Shown: one piece after another, positions 10,797 through 21,662 of the stretch
Position numbering within the stretch: the first letter of the stretch is position 1
Layout: each line of letters begins with the position of its first letter
NCBI GenBank assembly: GCA_022376515.1
Contig: WTXI01000215.1
Location: 1 to 62,632, forward strand
Source: Lactifluus volemus
Lineage: Eukaryota; Basidiomycota; Agaricomycetes; Russulales; Russulaceae
DNA: 62,632 nucleotides
Direction: 5' to 3'
Program-made: the position numbers and the translations under genes
Notes under the pieces: model-generated
What the model was told of the DNA's origin: nothing
Seen by the model: the letters and a program-made list of their open reading frames with translations, nothing else
Databases searched by the model: none

Positions 10797-11187
10797 CGGA
10801 GTCAGCCCTCTGAGAATCACTGGCAAGCGCAAGAGGAGGGGGAAGAAGTCATATTATTGCGGCAAGTGCAACAAGGACGGGGTGGACCACAAGTACGAGA
10901 ACTGTCCTTTGTGGAGGGAGTGCCTCTATTGCCAGAAGAGAGGGCACTACTCCCATGACTGTCACCACCCCCATACGCGTTGCACTGTCTATAGGTGCCG
11001 AGTCTTCCCTGACCACCAGTACTATGGGAGGACTGTCCTGTCAAGGCCACGGAGTTGCGGCCCGTTACTCATCTTTGGGATGAGTATGACGCAGATGACG
11101 TCGACGCAGGTGAGGCGCTTTGGGATGACATTGACTGGGAATCCATGGACAGGGGTGACTGAGGCGCATGGTGGTACATGCGCCTAG
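10797..11187 (+). pseudogene. Cys/His-rich tail beyond the gypsy-1 chromodomain
   Basis: This frame reads CGKCNKDGVDHKYENC, then CLYCQKRGHYSHDC, then HPHTRCTVYRC. The first two are zinc-knuckle-like C-x2-C-x6-H-x4-C and C-x2-C-x4-H-x4-C units. It is frameshifted relative to Pol here. The related gypsy-2 element has a Cys/His-rich tail in the same place within one uninterrupted Pol frame, so I infer it was once the C terminus of Pol. Role unknown; nucleic-acid binding is plausible. Confidence 0.6.
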
Positions 11188-11198
11188 GAGAGAGGGTA
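11186..11198 (+). other. gypsy-1 polypurine tract
   Basis: AGGAGAGAGGGTA lies directly before the 3' LTR (starting 11200), the expected position for the plus-strand primer of reverse transcription. Confidence 0.7.
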
Positions 11199-11199
11199 C

Positions 11200-12124
11200 T
11201 GTTACGGTTATGCGGGCCGCCCGGCCCATTTCTTACTGTTTTCCGTCTGATTTTCGACTTGTGTTGTGACCTAGGATCCCTTTCCTTGGCCAGCCCCTCT
11301 GTTCCGCTTCTAGGGGCTGTGCGTCGCCGTTTTGGACGTGTATTGACTCAGGGATCATGACTCAAATCTTGAGTCAGCGTTCTTGACTCAGATCTTGAGT
11401 CAGACGCACTGAGTCAGTTCTTGAGTCATCAGAACTGACTCAGGTCCTTAGTCAATAGTCTTGACTTCGCTACTGTACTGTGACCTTTGTAGGATAGTTG
11501 GCTGGCCCTCTGTACGCATAAATAGGGCCCTGTAGACGAGCTAAAGCCCCAGCTTCAGCTTCGTCTAGAATCGCAGTTCATTGTCTCCTGCTCACACTCG
11601 CATCGCATCTTCCTCCTCTACTTGTTCATCCCCTCTTCGTACCTTGATCTAGGTACCTCACGCCACGATCAGACATCTGTGAATTGTTCCATTTCCTCTG
11701 GAACTAGTCCCAGACGCCTGAACCCTAATACGAACGCGCTGAGAGAAGTAGTCCCACTTCTCACACCGCGTCCGCCCTCGAACCTTAGTTCAACCTCCAC
11801 GAGTGTCCTTGGAAGGCGAGCATCCCTTGCGCTCCAATTACACTCGCGCCCGTGTTGCGGTTGAACCTACACATCGTCATTATCCATCTGCCACCGTCTA
11901 TCCCTTTTGGAACGGTAACTCCGACCATCGCGTGCGCCGGCCCGCTAGTCCGTCTCGCGCGATACAGACACCCAGAGTTCGCACAGTCAAGTCTACTCCC
12001 TGGGACCTTGCCTGTGTGTGCTAGAATCGACTATTTGGTGTTGCTAGTCTTGTCCGACTCGCCACAGCAAATAGCCAACCAGAACGACGCTCACTTCGAG
12101 CCACGGTCCCTGCGAACCGTGACA
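11200..12124 (+). repeat. gypsy-1 3' LTR
   Basis: A 925-bp copy of the 5' LTR with scattered substitutions and small deletions. The TGASTCA array is present at 11344-11442. It ends GTGACA and is followed by the target duplication GTAGA. Confidence 0.92.
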
Positions 12125-12129
12125 GTAGA

Positions 12130-12563
12130 TCTGTTATATGAGGACCCGGTCAAGTTTGGGGATGACGAGGCTCGCGCAGAGTATGTCGAGCTGGCATTGA
12201 AACCGCCTGAGTTCAGATTCATTTATAGAGACCCAGATGCAACAGTAAGCCTCAAAAATGCATGGTACAGGGTCCGAGTCTGACATAACCTGCAGAGTAC
12301 ACATGGCGCGTTTTGTTCTAATCTCATTGCAAAAGTGTATGCCCCACATATACGGAAGTTACAGCTGAAACTAGAAGATGATCCCCCTATGCACGTCGGA
12401 GCACTTGCACTTTCAACTACAGCGGTAATCTCACTATTCCTTTAATTTCACTCATACTTATCAAAGCCCACAGGTCAAGCATGGTCTCACTGGGTTCAGG
12501 AGTCGCGATGAGGAGGAGGATATGACCACCTTGATGACCACTGACAAGAGCCAGAACGGCTTC
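12130..12563 (+). pseudogene. Hypothetical gene, piece C
   Basis: Continues piece B in frame with LLYEDPVKFGDDEARAEYVE. An intron starts at about 12246 (GTAAGC) and ends CTGCAG near 12294. The next exon reads HGAFCSNLIAKVYAPHIRKL and MHVGALALSTTA. A further intron (about 12427-12472) precedes an acidic exon that stops at the solo LTR. The GAF...GALALS.TA pattern again fits the agaricomycete hypothetical family noted for piece B. Confidence 0.55.
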
Positions 12564-13499
12564 TGTTATGGTTATGCGGGCCGTCCAGCCCATTTCTTAC
12601 TGTTTTCTGTCTGATTTTCGACTTGTGTTGTGACCTAGGATCCCTTTCCTTGGCCAGCCCCTTCTGTTCCACTTCTAGGGGCTATGCGTCGCCGTTTTGG
12701 ACGTGTATTTGACTCAGGGATCATGATTCAAATCTTGAGTCAGCGTTCTTGACTCAGATCTTGAGTCAGACGCACTGAGTCAGTTCTTGAGTCATCAGAA
12801 CTGACTCAGGTCCTTAGTCAATAGTCTTGACTTCGCTACTGTACTGTGACCTTTGTAGGATAGTTGGCTGGCCCTCTGTATGCATAAATAGGGCCCTGTA
12901 GACGAGCTAAAGCCCCAGCTTCAGCTTCGTCTAGAATTGCAGTTCATTGTCTCCTGATCACACTTGCATCACGTCTCCTCCTCTCTTCTTGTGAATCCCC
13001 TCTTCGTACCTTGATCCAAGTACTTCGCACCACGATCAGACATCTGTGAATTTGTTCCATTTCCTTGAAACAAGTTCCCAGACACCTGAACCCTAATACG
13101 AACACGCTGTGAGAAGTAGTCTCACTTCTCGCCTCGCGTCCGCGTTACAAACCTTAGTTCAACCTCCCACGAGTGTCCTTGGAAGGCGAGACTCCCTTGT
13201 ATCCCAATTACACTCACGCCCGTGTTGCGGTTGAACCTACACATCGTCATTCATCCATCTGCCACTGTCTATCCTCTTTAGGAACGGTAACTCCGACCAT
13301 CGTGTGCGCCGGCCCATGTTAACCGCCTCACGCGATACGAACCCCGAGAGTTCGCACAGTCAAGTCTACTCCTTGTTGGACCTTGCCTGCGCGTTCTAGA
13401 ATTGACTATTTGGTGTTGCTAGTCTTGTCCAACTCGCCGCAGCAAATAGCCAACCCGAACAAAGCTCACTTTGAGCCACAGTCTCTGCGAACCGTGACA
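12564..13499 (+). repeat. Solo LTR of the gypsy-1 family
   Basis: A 936-bp LTR running TGTTATGG...CCGTGACA, similar to the two gypsy-1 LTRs along its length. It is flanked by GCTTC on both sides (12559-12563 and 13500-13504). Deleting LTR plus one GCTTC restores the host frame as NGFTDSWWGNK. It arose by recombination between the LTRs of a full element. Its TGASTCA array (12710-12808) has the second site mutated to TGATTCA. Confidence 0.93.
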
Positions 13500-13504
13500 G
13501 CTTC

Positions 13505-13629
13505 ACTGACAGCTGGTGGGGGAATAAGGCTTGCAGCTGGGTCGGGAGCGCTGAAAGGCTCAACAAATCTCAATGGGGGAAACTTGTTGACCGCACATTT
13601 ACTTTCATCCCAGATAGTAAGAAGTTAGG
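13505..13629 (+). pseudogene. Hypothetical gene, piece D
   Basis: Reads in frame from piece C: TDSWWGNKACSWVGSAERLN, then KSQWGKLVDRTF and FIPDSKKL, and is interrupted by a second solo LTR. No domain recognised. Confidence 0.5.
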
Positions 13630-14235
13630 TGTTAAGGTTCCAAGTGGGACCTTTGTACGAAGTGTACGTTCATTCGTGAAGTCAAGAACAAGTCTTGCAA
13701 GACGTGCAAGACAAGGTCAAAGGTTCGATAAAAGATGAGACTTAGTAAACGACTAAGTCAAGAGCGTTTCAGAGGTCAAGGGCTTTGGGCTTAGAGATAA
13801 GACCAAAGTGTCAAGAAGTCGAAGAGCGCGATGTCAAGAGAGTTCTCTCAGGTCTGATGCTTCTAGGCAAGCAAGGTTCTAATAGATAGAAGACTTGGAT
13901 TGCGAAACAAAACTGAGACTTAAGGTCTCTAGGGCAGAAAGTACAGGGTTTATATACAAGAAGACGAGGCTATGTGCACAGCCATAGGGGCTGTGACCTT
14001 TGTACAGCTTTCAGGGTTTGAAACATGTTCCAGGAATCAGCAAGTCATCCTGTACATGTGGCTGTTACTTGTGGCTGTACGGTGCTGTGCGAGGCTGTAT
14101 CATGAGAGAAATAAGTAAGCAATCTGAAACAAAGCGATCAGCAGTCCATTTGCATAAGCAAAGGAGTCAGCAGAAATGAGTCAGCAGTCCGAAAACGTAT
14201 AGTATGAGTCAGCAAACACATGTCAGTCCATAACA
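13630..14235. repeat. Solo LTR of a second family
   Basis: A 606-bp sequence running TGTTAAGG...CATAACA, flanked by a perfect 5-bp duplication TTAGG (13625-13629 and 14236-14240). It has no similarity I can see to the gypsy-1 or gypsy-2 LTRs. A TATATA word is near 13952. TGAGTCAGCA occurs at 14177-14186 and 14205-14214, and a variant at 14163. Orientation is unresolved. Removing it restores the host frame PDSKKLGNGTDE. Confidence 0.85.
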
Positions 14236-14240
14236 TTAGG

Positions 14241-14478
14241 GAACGGCACTGATGAACGCGATGGTGAACGCGTGGCCGATCTTCGCTCTCGCATCGAACT
14301 GGATTGGTATGTTATTCACTTTCTTGTGTGATCCTGTACTCACAGATTCATTATTTAGATCCCCCGACAGAACAGCCTGAGCCGCTTCAACAGCGTTAGG
14401 CGAGGCGATGACGTGGACTCAGACTCAGAATTCCATAAACAACTTGAATTTGATTTTCATGTAGTAACCAGAATGTAG
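14241..14478 (+). pseudogene. Hypothetical gene, piece E (3' end)
   Basis: Continues in frame as LGNGTDERDGERVADLRSRI. An intron begins GTATGT near 14308. The acceptor at CAGCGTTAG (near 14400) keeps the frame and gives an acidic tail ending at a TAG at 14476-14478. Other acceptors in the same stretch give immediate stops. The second CATCAG element begins 35 bp later. Confidence 0.4.
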
Positions 14479-14512
14479 ATACTCAACTCGGAATGGGACA
14501 TTTTTGCGCACA

Positions 14513-16159
14513 CATCAGGAAAACCTATAATTTGCTTAAGTGGTGATTAACATTGCTTAATGTGCTTAATCTGAATTTTAAGCACATTAAGAGCCAGTTA
14601 AGAAACATGGGATTAAGCACAGGTAATACCACCTCGTTGCTTAATTAAGCACTTTTCTGCTTAATTGCACTTGATTAAGCAGATTTTGCTTAATTAAGCT
14701 AATTAAGCAAGATCTAAGTAACATCAAGCATCTTTCACATTTTTAACTTTTCATCATAATTTCAAATTTTCAAATCAAATATAAGGCTCAAAATTTATAT
14801 ATTCAAGATAAAACTACAACATTAATACTGGGACTAATCTACAGGCTTTGGTGCAAGGGGTGGGACTGCAGGGCCACAGGAGGTGGTGGTGGCAGGGTCA
14901 GAGACACGGGATGCAGGAGGTGCGGTGGGGTGCAGGAGGCGCGGCGGGGTGCAGGAGGCACAGAAGGCAGGAGGGGGTGTGGGGCGCGGGGCGTGGGAAG
15001 TGCAGGAAAAGCCACAGCGCAGGAGATAAGCGGCGCGGGAGACAAGGGAGGTGCAGGAAGCGCAGGGGAGCCCACGGCACAGGAGGAGGGAGGGGGCAAA
15101 GGCAGAGGAGGCAAAAAAAAAAGGTCAGGACACATTGGGGCGGAGCAGGAAGTGTACAACGTACCAAGGAGGAGGCACAGAAGGCATGGCGCAGGCAGCA
15201 TGCGCTGTGGACCCCCGCAGCCCATTCCAGGAGAGCATGAGAGGTGCAAGGCGCGCGGGAGGCGCGGGGGTTGCAAGGGGCATGGGAGGCGTGGAGGCAG
15301 TGGCGCAGGAAGTGGTGTTCCAGGCGGCAGAGGCAGAGGAGAGGAGGAAGCAAAAAAAAATTAGTCAGGAAGCATTGGGCGGGGGCTGGGCAATGAGACA
15401 ACGTACCGGGGAGAGGCGCAGAAGGCGTCGGCGTGGGCAGCGTGATACCACAGACCGCCTGTGGATCCCGGAGGAGGCAAAAGTGGTGGGGGAGGCACAG
15501 GCACAGGAAAAAAAGAACATAACGATGCGACAGAGGCAGAGGCAGAGGCAGAGAGAAGGTGGAGGAGGCACAACGTTGAAACGAGTAGCGATGAACTTTT
15601 CCACGCAAGAGGAACAGGGCTAGCGTTGAGGCGGGGCAATTTGACAACGCAATCAAGAAGCGGCACAGGAATGACATGGGGACGGGGACAGAGGGAAGGA
15701 TAGAAAGAGGTGGCAGACATGAAAACAATGAGGCACGAAAATCAACATCGTGCAAACAGTGGTAAACAAAACCACATGGTTGCTGCACGACTTAGCGAAA
15801 ATTTCACAACTTGGCATAATTTCACAACTTAGCATATTTTTTGGACTTCAGATAGATTACATAAATTATTTTCATTTGCTTAGCACACAATTAAAAGGTG
15901 CTTAAAATTCTCTTAGGTTGCTTAAACTATTTGTTTACTTAACATGATTTAAGTTTGCTTAGGTTTCATTATTAGCCATGATAAAACCTGCTTAGTTGTG
16001 CTTAATGTGGATTAATGGGTTTAATGTGCTTGACGTGCTTAAGCAAGAAAAAAAAGAAATTTTTTATTAAGCAGAGGACAGTAATCAAGATCATTAAGCA
16101 AAAGTAAGCAGTAATAAGCACCATAATCACCATAAGAAAAATATCATGTTTTCCTGATG
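14513..16159. mobile_element. CATCAG-type TIR DNA transposon 2
   Basis: Starts CATCAGGAAAAC at 14513 and ends GTTTTCCTGATG at 16159, with CA on both outer sides. Terminal zones of about 220 bp (left) and 330 bp (right) are full of CTTAA/TTAAG words. The GC-rich interior (about 14840-15790) is the reverse complement of the module in element 1 and in the element at 35779-37108, including a shared GATGTTGATTTTCGTGCCTC. Frames inside are low-complexity Gly/Arg or Pro/Ser and not convincing genes. No transposase. Confidence 0.7.
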
Positions 16160-16177
16160 CATTATCATGATCTAAGT

Positions 16178-16305
16178 GAGAAACTAGAGCCAGTCAAGAA
16201 ACTAGACCTAGTCGAGAAACTAGACCTAGTTGAAAAACTAGAGCCAGTGGAAAAACTAGAGCCAGTGGAAAAACTAGAGCTAGTCAAGAAACTAGCGGCA
16301 CTAGG
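16178..16305. repeat. 18-bp minisatellite
   Basis: About seven tandem copies of an 18-bp unit close to GAAACTAGAGCCAGTCAA, drifting at a few positions. CTAG-rich sequence continues to about 16,420. The in-frame translation is a simple EKLEPV-like repeat and is not treated as a gene. Confidence 0.85.
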
Positions 16306-16441
16306 GCTAGTTTCGTTACTAGAGCATGACAAGTTCCCTAGAGCTAGTACAGAAACTAGAGCGACTAGAGCGACTAGCCAGTACTAGCTGGTACTAGCAG
16401 TACTAGCTCTAGGTCGCTCTAGTAACATCACATCTTGCTGA

Positions 16442-16525
16442 TGTATGCTCCTATAAGCCTCCAGCTATGTCTAGCCCAGGAGCCGTAAGATAGCCGGTGT
16501 GAGATGGGGGAGGCAAAGGACGGTT
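16442..16525. mobile_element. Orphan end of the MULE-like element family
   Basis: About 84 bp (GCTCCTATAAGCC to GGCAAAGGACGGTT) match the right end of the 35779-37108 element with only a few substitutions, including a small inverted repeat around GGCTATGTCTAGCC. No matching left end was found. It abuts the broken 3' end of the FunK1 remnant. Confidence 0.7.
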
Positions 16526-16569
16526 TGGAGGAAATGCTATGACAACTCTATTTTCGACTTCAGCTTGTC

Positions 16570-17450
16570 ACGTTCCGGAACTATGAGTATACGAAACTCA
16601 CAATGAGCATTGTGTAGTAAACAGCTTTTTTAAAAGTGCTGAATTTGTTGAACATCTTCTTCCCGGGTCGGTGGTGAGACGGTAGTGTCGTAACCCGCTG
16701 GCGACGATCAAGATGACCAAAACACCAAAAGAACTCAGGGAAGATGTGGGAATCTTAGATATAGTTAAAGCGCTGGGTAACGACAGCGCCATCCCGATCG
16801 AAACGATAACCTCGCGTACTTTCCGCACACAAGAACACAGAAAAATGTGAACGCGAAATTGAGACACCACTAGAGCAACAACATAAGAGGCGAGTTGGCC
16901 GCGAACCAGCTCGGCGTTGTCCCGAGTAATTCTCAAAGCGAAAGTCGCCTGCTTTTGGATGTAGCGGATCCTCTGGGTCACGGAAAGGATCAGATGTATC
17001 AGCGAGCTTGGATTTGACAAAGAGGTCCATTGTTGAGAAGTCAGTCTTAAGATCTCCTTGCGGTTGGTCATTAATGGGATAGGTGCTGACATCGGGCGTA
17101 AGATTGTCACTCAAGGTATCTGGATTGGCGTGTGTATTGACGAACTTCAAATTTGGGGCGAATGGTGTCGCTGCCTCGATCTACCAAATGTTAGTGAGTC
17201 ATAGCAGATGCGGAAACAAGGACTATGCCTACGAATTGCGTGTACATCTCAACTTCTCTCGTTGCTGTCCCAACTTTTGGCAAAAGCCCTCGAATCCGAG
17301 CACTTGGGGCATCCTGAAAGATCGGAAGGAACCTGTCATAAAATTCCGTTAGTGGCATCGCGCCCAAGAACAGATCGTTTATTTCCAAAGCGAGATAATA
17401 GTTGGCATAGCCATGTATCGAAGAGGCATCCGTATAACTTCCATTAGAGT
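16570..17450 (-). pseudogene. FunK1-type fungal protein kinase, N-terminal remnant
   Basis: FunK1 kinases are an expanded family in mushrooms. Reading leftward: GYANYYLALEINDLFLGAMP and LTEFYDRFLP, an intron of about 17160-17211, then DLFVKSKLADTSDPFRDPED, then in a shifted frame DNAELVRGQLASYVVALV, then back to DRDGAVVTQRFNYI followed by a stop, then PEFFWCFGHL. The GQLASY, WDR/DRDGAVV and EFFW.F.HL signatures are those of the region before the kinase domain. At least two frameshifts and a stop are present. The kinase domain itself is missing, cut at the transposon end near 16,525. Confidence 0.7.
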
Positions 17451-17453
17451 ACT

Positions 17454-17909
17454 CGTCGGATTGGACGCGTTTAGGGGTGGGGTGACTGGTCGGTTAGTAC
17501 GTGTTGAGTAAATTGCGGATGGCGAAACAGCACATTTGCTGCTAATATGTGAGAAAGCAAATCCGGGTTGACAAAGGATGGAGAACCAGTGGAGAATGGG
17601 TGACCAACCATGAAAACTTGCAGAGGGTTTGTCACCTGTACGTGTAATCGAACAGGTGGTACGGCCCTACTACACCAAAATCGGGCCGGGACGCAGGTCC
17701 GGGAAAGGTGACCGGGCGGTTAACAGGCAAAGTTTAGAGTTAAGTTGAGACTTCCATTTCATAGATGTCAGAAACTACAAACATAGTACTGGCAGGCCAC
17801 AAGGTCGGCAGATATACAGCAAAGACGAACCAGAAAATTCTCAGCCACACACTTTCATACGCTGGCAGTAAACCGAAGGAAAAATCGCCGATATGTGCCC
17901 TAATAGCTT
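17454..17909. other. Non-coding stretch between FunK1 remnant and transporter
   Basis: No gene recognised. It contains a 21-bp word (17633-17653, beginning CACCTGTACGTGTAATCGAA) that recurs exactly at 27128-27148, and GC-rich sequence around GGGCCGGGACGCAGGTCCGG. Confidence 0.5.
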
Positions 17910-19859
17910 TTACTTCTCCAAATTCTGTAAATGTCCATCTGCAAAATCTGGGACCTTCTCTTCATCCAAGACTATCTGAGGTGGCGTGTGGTCTTGTGTA
18001 CCATCTTCAACTACCACAGCATGATTATTCTCAAAGCGTAACCCACGGTTCCTGGACCGACGAGTTTGAGGTGAGCATTCGCAAGATCGGGTGAAATCAG
18101 CGATGTAAAAACCTACTCTGTCAGCATTACAACGAATTTGATTGCAGTAAAGGCAATGATGCCAATCATCATGCACATAGAGCCCCCGTAGCCAGGTACG
18201 ACTGTGCTTTTCCCATCGACGACGACCGTCTTTTTGAAATGCCTCGTGTTAGCGATTATGGTCTCGGTTTGCGAAGTCCCCGATGACATCATCTATTTAT
18301 CCCCAGGAACACGTTTAATCGACATTCGCAGACAGAAAAAACCAAGACAGAAGAGACGCACGTTTCCGACTTGATAGACAATCCCCAGGAATAATGCACA
18401 GAATCCAGGTGGACTCAACTCAGCTATTAGGATAGGTGTAACGCCCATCGCCCCCTGCACCCCAAATTGTACCCAGAATACGCCAGCGGAAAGCTTCGCG
18501 ACGGTCGAAGGGATGATCCAGAGAGGAATGAAGGCCATACCCAAGACAATAAACATAATTATTGTGAGCCTGCGACCAATAAACTGTGAAAGACACCCTG
18601 ATATCGTGCCGCCACTGTTGCGTGCCCGTGAATGCAGATAAAAACATTATAAAGATGGCTATTGACGAGACGGACGCACATAATGGCTCCACAAGCACCA
18701 ACCATGGCAACGACACTTGCCTGGTAGTCGGTGAGGCCTTTATTCTTCACAAGATAGGTCGGATACAGATCTTGCGAACCGTGCACAAGGGAACCCATAC
18801 CTATGCCAACAAACATCAGTCATCTCGACACACTGGCATACTCCCGTGTTTACGCACAAGCTACAACAAGCATAGCGATGAGACACAACTTCCAATTCTT
18901 CTTGAGCATAGAACCTGCCTGCTGGGCAAGTACTTTAGTTGTCTGGCCAATCTTCTCGTCTTGCGCACGCCTTTGAGCTTTCGCACGGAGGGTTGCCTCA
19001 CCCTCTGGAATGACTGCCCGAATTGTCCCAACCATGGCAGTTATCCCTGAGGCGACCCAAAATAGTGTACGCCATGCATGGCGGTTATCCGGAACAAGGA
19101 ACAGGTTTAGGAGAGATGATATAAGGTAGCCAACAGCATATCCCTGTTGTAGTATGCCAGATGCAAACCCACGTGCTTCAACGGGGAGATTTTCGAGGGC
19201 ATCCGAGATTGCCAGTCCCCAGACACCTCCAATCGCGAAGCCGAAGATGGACCGCAAGGCAAGGAATTGTGCCAGGGTACGAACAAACCCAGTGGAGAGT
19301 TGAATCAAGGAGCAGAAGAGGAGGATCGCTACAAGCAGCCACTTGCGTCCAAAGCGATCAGCCAGCGTACCAAAAAGGACCTGTAAAAATGACTATCAGC
19401 CCCTTCCGATTCAACACAGGGTAAGATGATGGCTGTGTCGGACACCCAAGGGGAGCAGAACAGATGCAGGAATGAAGTACTTACACCCCCAAATATTCGG
19501 AGAACGAGGTTGACTGTGATAGCCGCGGTCTATAATCACGTTCGTCACTAAGCCGTATGGTGCAAGATTCCGGACACGACACGACGCACGATCGATTTTA
19601 TCCCATCCTTGGGGAACTGCTTCTCCAGACGGACGATGTTAAGTGTAACGTTGAAGAAGTCGATTGCATCGCCAGTCAAAGCAAGCCACCTACGTAGATA
19701 TTAGCTCCCGGAGATGGCCAACAATCAGTCCTGAACATACCCCGAAAGGAATTGCGCCCACTGAATCCATGTTAGCGATTGCAGAACCTGTCTGACGGAA
19801 GCAGGTCCCTCCTCACTGGCTTGACGACGTGGGATAAGGCTGCGGACGTAGAATACCAT
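17910..19859 (-). CDS. MFS carboxylate/sialate-type transporter (JEN1/SHS family)
   Basis: A proton-coupled carrier of the plasma membrane for monocarboxylates such as lactate or pyruvate, judged by family. The ATG at 19859-19857 starts MVFYVRSLIP. About nine exons can be joined at GT-AG sites without stops, giving roughly 510 residues. Signatures include TGDAIDFFNVTLNIVRLEKQ, LFGTLADRFGRKW (the MFS loop 2-3 motif), GGVWGLAISDALENLP, ARGFASGILQQGYAVGYLIS, HGSQDLYPTYLV, GRRLTIIMFIVLG, QFGVQGAMGVTPI and ELSPPGFCALFLGIVYQVGN. The C terminus ends ENRGLRFENNHAV then an acidic tail. Introns include about 18683-18624 and 18366-18304. The last acceptor (GTCCAG) keeps the C-terminal frame. It appears intact. 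Exact substrate cannot be told. Confidence 0.85.
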
Positions 19860-21662
19860 TGAAATATGCCACAGAGGGAGGGTAGTCGTGGCCTGGGGGA
19901 ATCTACTGTAAGAAAATCTCCACTTTTATACAGCATGCGATAGAGTGTGCCCCATGATTTCCGGCATAGAAAATATTTAAGGGTAGCTGGTCGCGATTCT
20001 TCGTCGGCGGTGATTAACGGTGACCGCGGTCAGCTGCTTTAGATGAAGGCCCCAGTTTGTTTAGGATATACAAGTATCATGGATCCACAACGAGCCATAT
20101 AAAATATACTCTTATCAAATCGAGATCGTCGTATGTCGTATAAAGTACCAGGTGGGCAAGGAAGATTGCCGACTGGAGCAACCAGCGAAAAAAACGCACG
20201 GAAGCACCAGAGCCAATAGGGGCTAGACTAGGAGCTGCCAGTGCATGGCCGGCCACGATGGACCATGTCCAGCAGCAGATGATACCTTGTACTTGCCCGC
20301 TCTTTTTAAGAAAAGCCTAGGTTGGGTAGAAAAGGCGGAGATCTCCTATCAGCGGATGAGACGCACAGACGCTATGGCTACTGACGGGGGACACATTCAC
20401 TGGTAACAAACGGGTGTCTGAAAGCCTTGCAGGCAAATGTCGAAGGTCGTCAACCAACGACAGTGCGCCACAAGACCTGGGAGCCAATTTTCGTATCGGG
20501 CACCGCCGCACCGCACACATATCGAAATAAGAAAGTGGTGAGTCCACTCGGGGAAAGTTTCTTAATCGAACGAGTAAACACATCACAATGATACCTGAAT
20601 TTTGGTGATTGTAGCGTGCACATGCCAGTGAGTCGATGGAGATAAGATGAACATGAGATGTTGATGTGCCAGCAATCTAAGCCTCTGTCAATGATCGACA
20701 CGGATTTGAGCAGTGACAGCGTGGTCCACTGTTCACAACATTGTTACCGTAGGGGAAGCATATCACTGGGAGTAAGGTTGGTCGTGGAAGAGTCCAAAAG
20801 TAACTTTGGTAGATAAGGATCACCATGATACTAAAATTCATACAATAGCTCTGATCAGAATTCAAACCAAGACAATGACAGACAAAGAGATAACGTGGAG
20901 GCCAGGGACGCACTGACGAGAACGCCTGTCGATGGGATCGGTGACTGGTGATCCATGCCGAAGCCGAGGATTTTCCAGTCGACTTGTTAAAATATCGTGT
21001 GGTCTTGGAGCTGTTTCCAGGTCAGGGTCAGGCAGCATTATATAGATGCCGTGACATAGAAGCCGATAAAGTCGCGGGGAGTTTCATCTTAGGCGATTTC
21101 TTTACGCCACCGCTCTTATGGTTCGCAGAACAACGCCAGTCTGTCGGACCATCTCCAAAAGTCAAATCAGGTGTCCAAAGGCTGGGAAATAGTAGAGATG
21201 AACATGGCTGAGAGGGGTGGTGTTCCCGAAAGACACGGAGGCAGTCAGCACGAAGACTCGGAGGAACCCTCGGAAGGAGTCAAGGAAGTCAGACTACCCC
21301 GCAAGGAAATCTTCTTGGCGCCCGACCTGGTCCAAACTACACGCCACTCGTTTGCAGTATTGCAGGCTTTGCTTTGATCCTCGGTCATAACTGTAGACTT
21401 TTCCGACAGAGCGCTGGGATGTCACTTTGGCGGACAAACACGACACTGACTCGGAAACTTAAAGTGATACAAACCATATCCATATCGAACTTGAGAACGA
21501 TTGTGAGCCTGCTGCATGCCAGTGGCCGTGGGATGTGAGTTCAAGTAGACCTGAACAGGTCTTAGCGACGAAAGACTCTGAAAGAGGTCACGTGACTCGA
21601 CTCGACTCGACCGGCCCGCGACTTTTTGATTCCTCGCTTTTCCTTCTGCCACAATACATACC
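19860..21662. other. Intergenic region, transporter to Prp6
   Basis: The two genes point away from each other, so this 1.8 kb holds both promoters. Several open frames of 70-90 codons occur on both strands, but none shows family motifs or splice logic. No repeat or element ends recognised. Confidence 0.5.

Larger units (their letters stand above)
3674..12124 (+). mobile_element. Full-length Ty3/gypsy chromovirus (gypsy-1), decayed
   Basis: Two LTRs (3674-4608 and 11200-12124) begin TGTTACGG and end GTGACA and enclose gag and pol. The insertion duplicated GTAGA (3669-3673 and 12125-12129). Removing the element fuses VVD of the upstream exon to LLYEDPVKFG of the downstream exon in frame. The LTRs differ by several substitutions and about 10 bp in length. 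Gag and Pol carry multiple frameshifts, so the copy is dead. The order protease-RT-RNase H-integrase-chromodomain assigns it to the chromoviral branch of Ty3/gypsy. Confidence 0.95.

Noticed and set aside
14840..15790. Pro/Ser-rich or Gly/Arg-rich ORFs of 120-300 codons in both strands
   Set aside because: Open frames result from the GCCTCC-type composition of the transposon interior; no family features or splice logic.
16157..16387. ORF encoding EKLEPV-type repeats
   Set aside because: It is the translation of the 18-bp minisatellite.
17910..18176. Frameshift at the transporter C terminus
   Set aside because: A GT-AG intron ending GTCCAG joins ...VMLT to ENRGLRF in frame, so no frameshift is needed.
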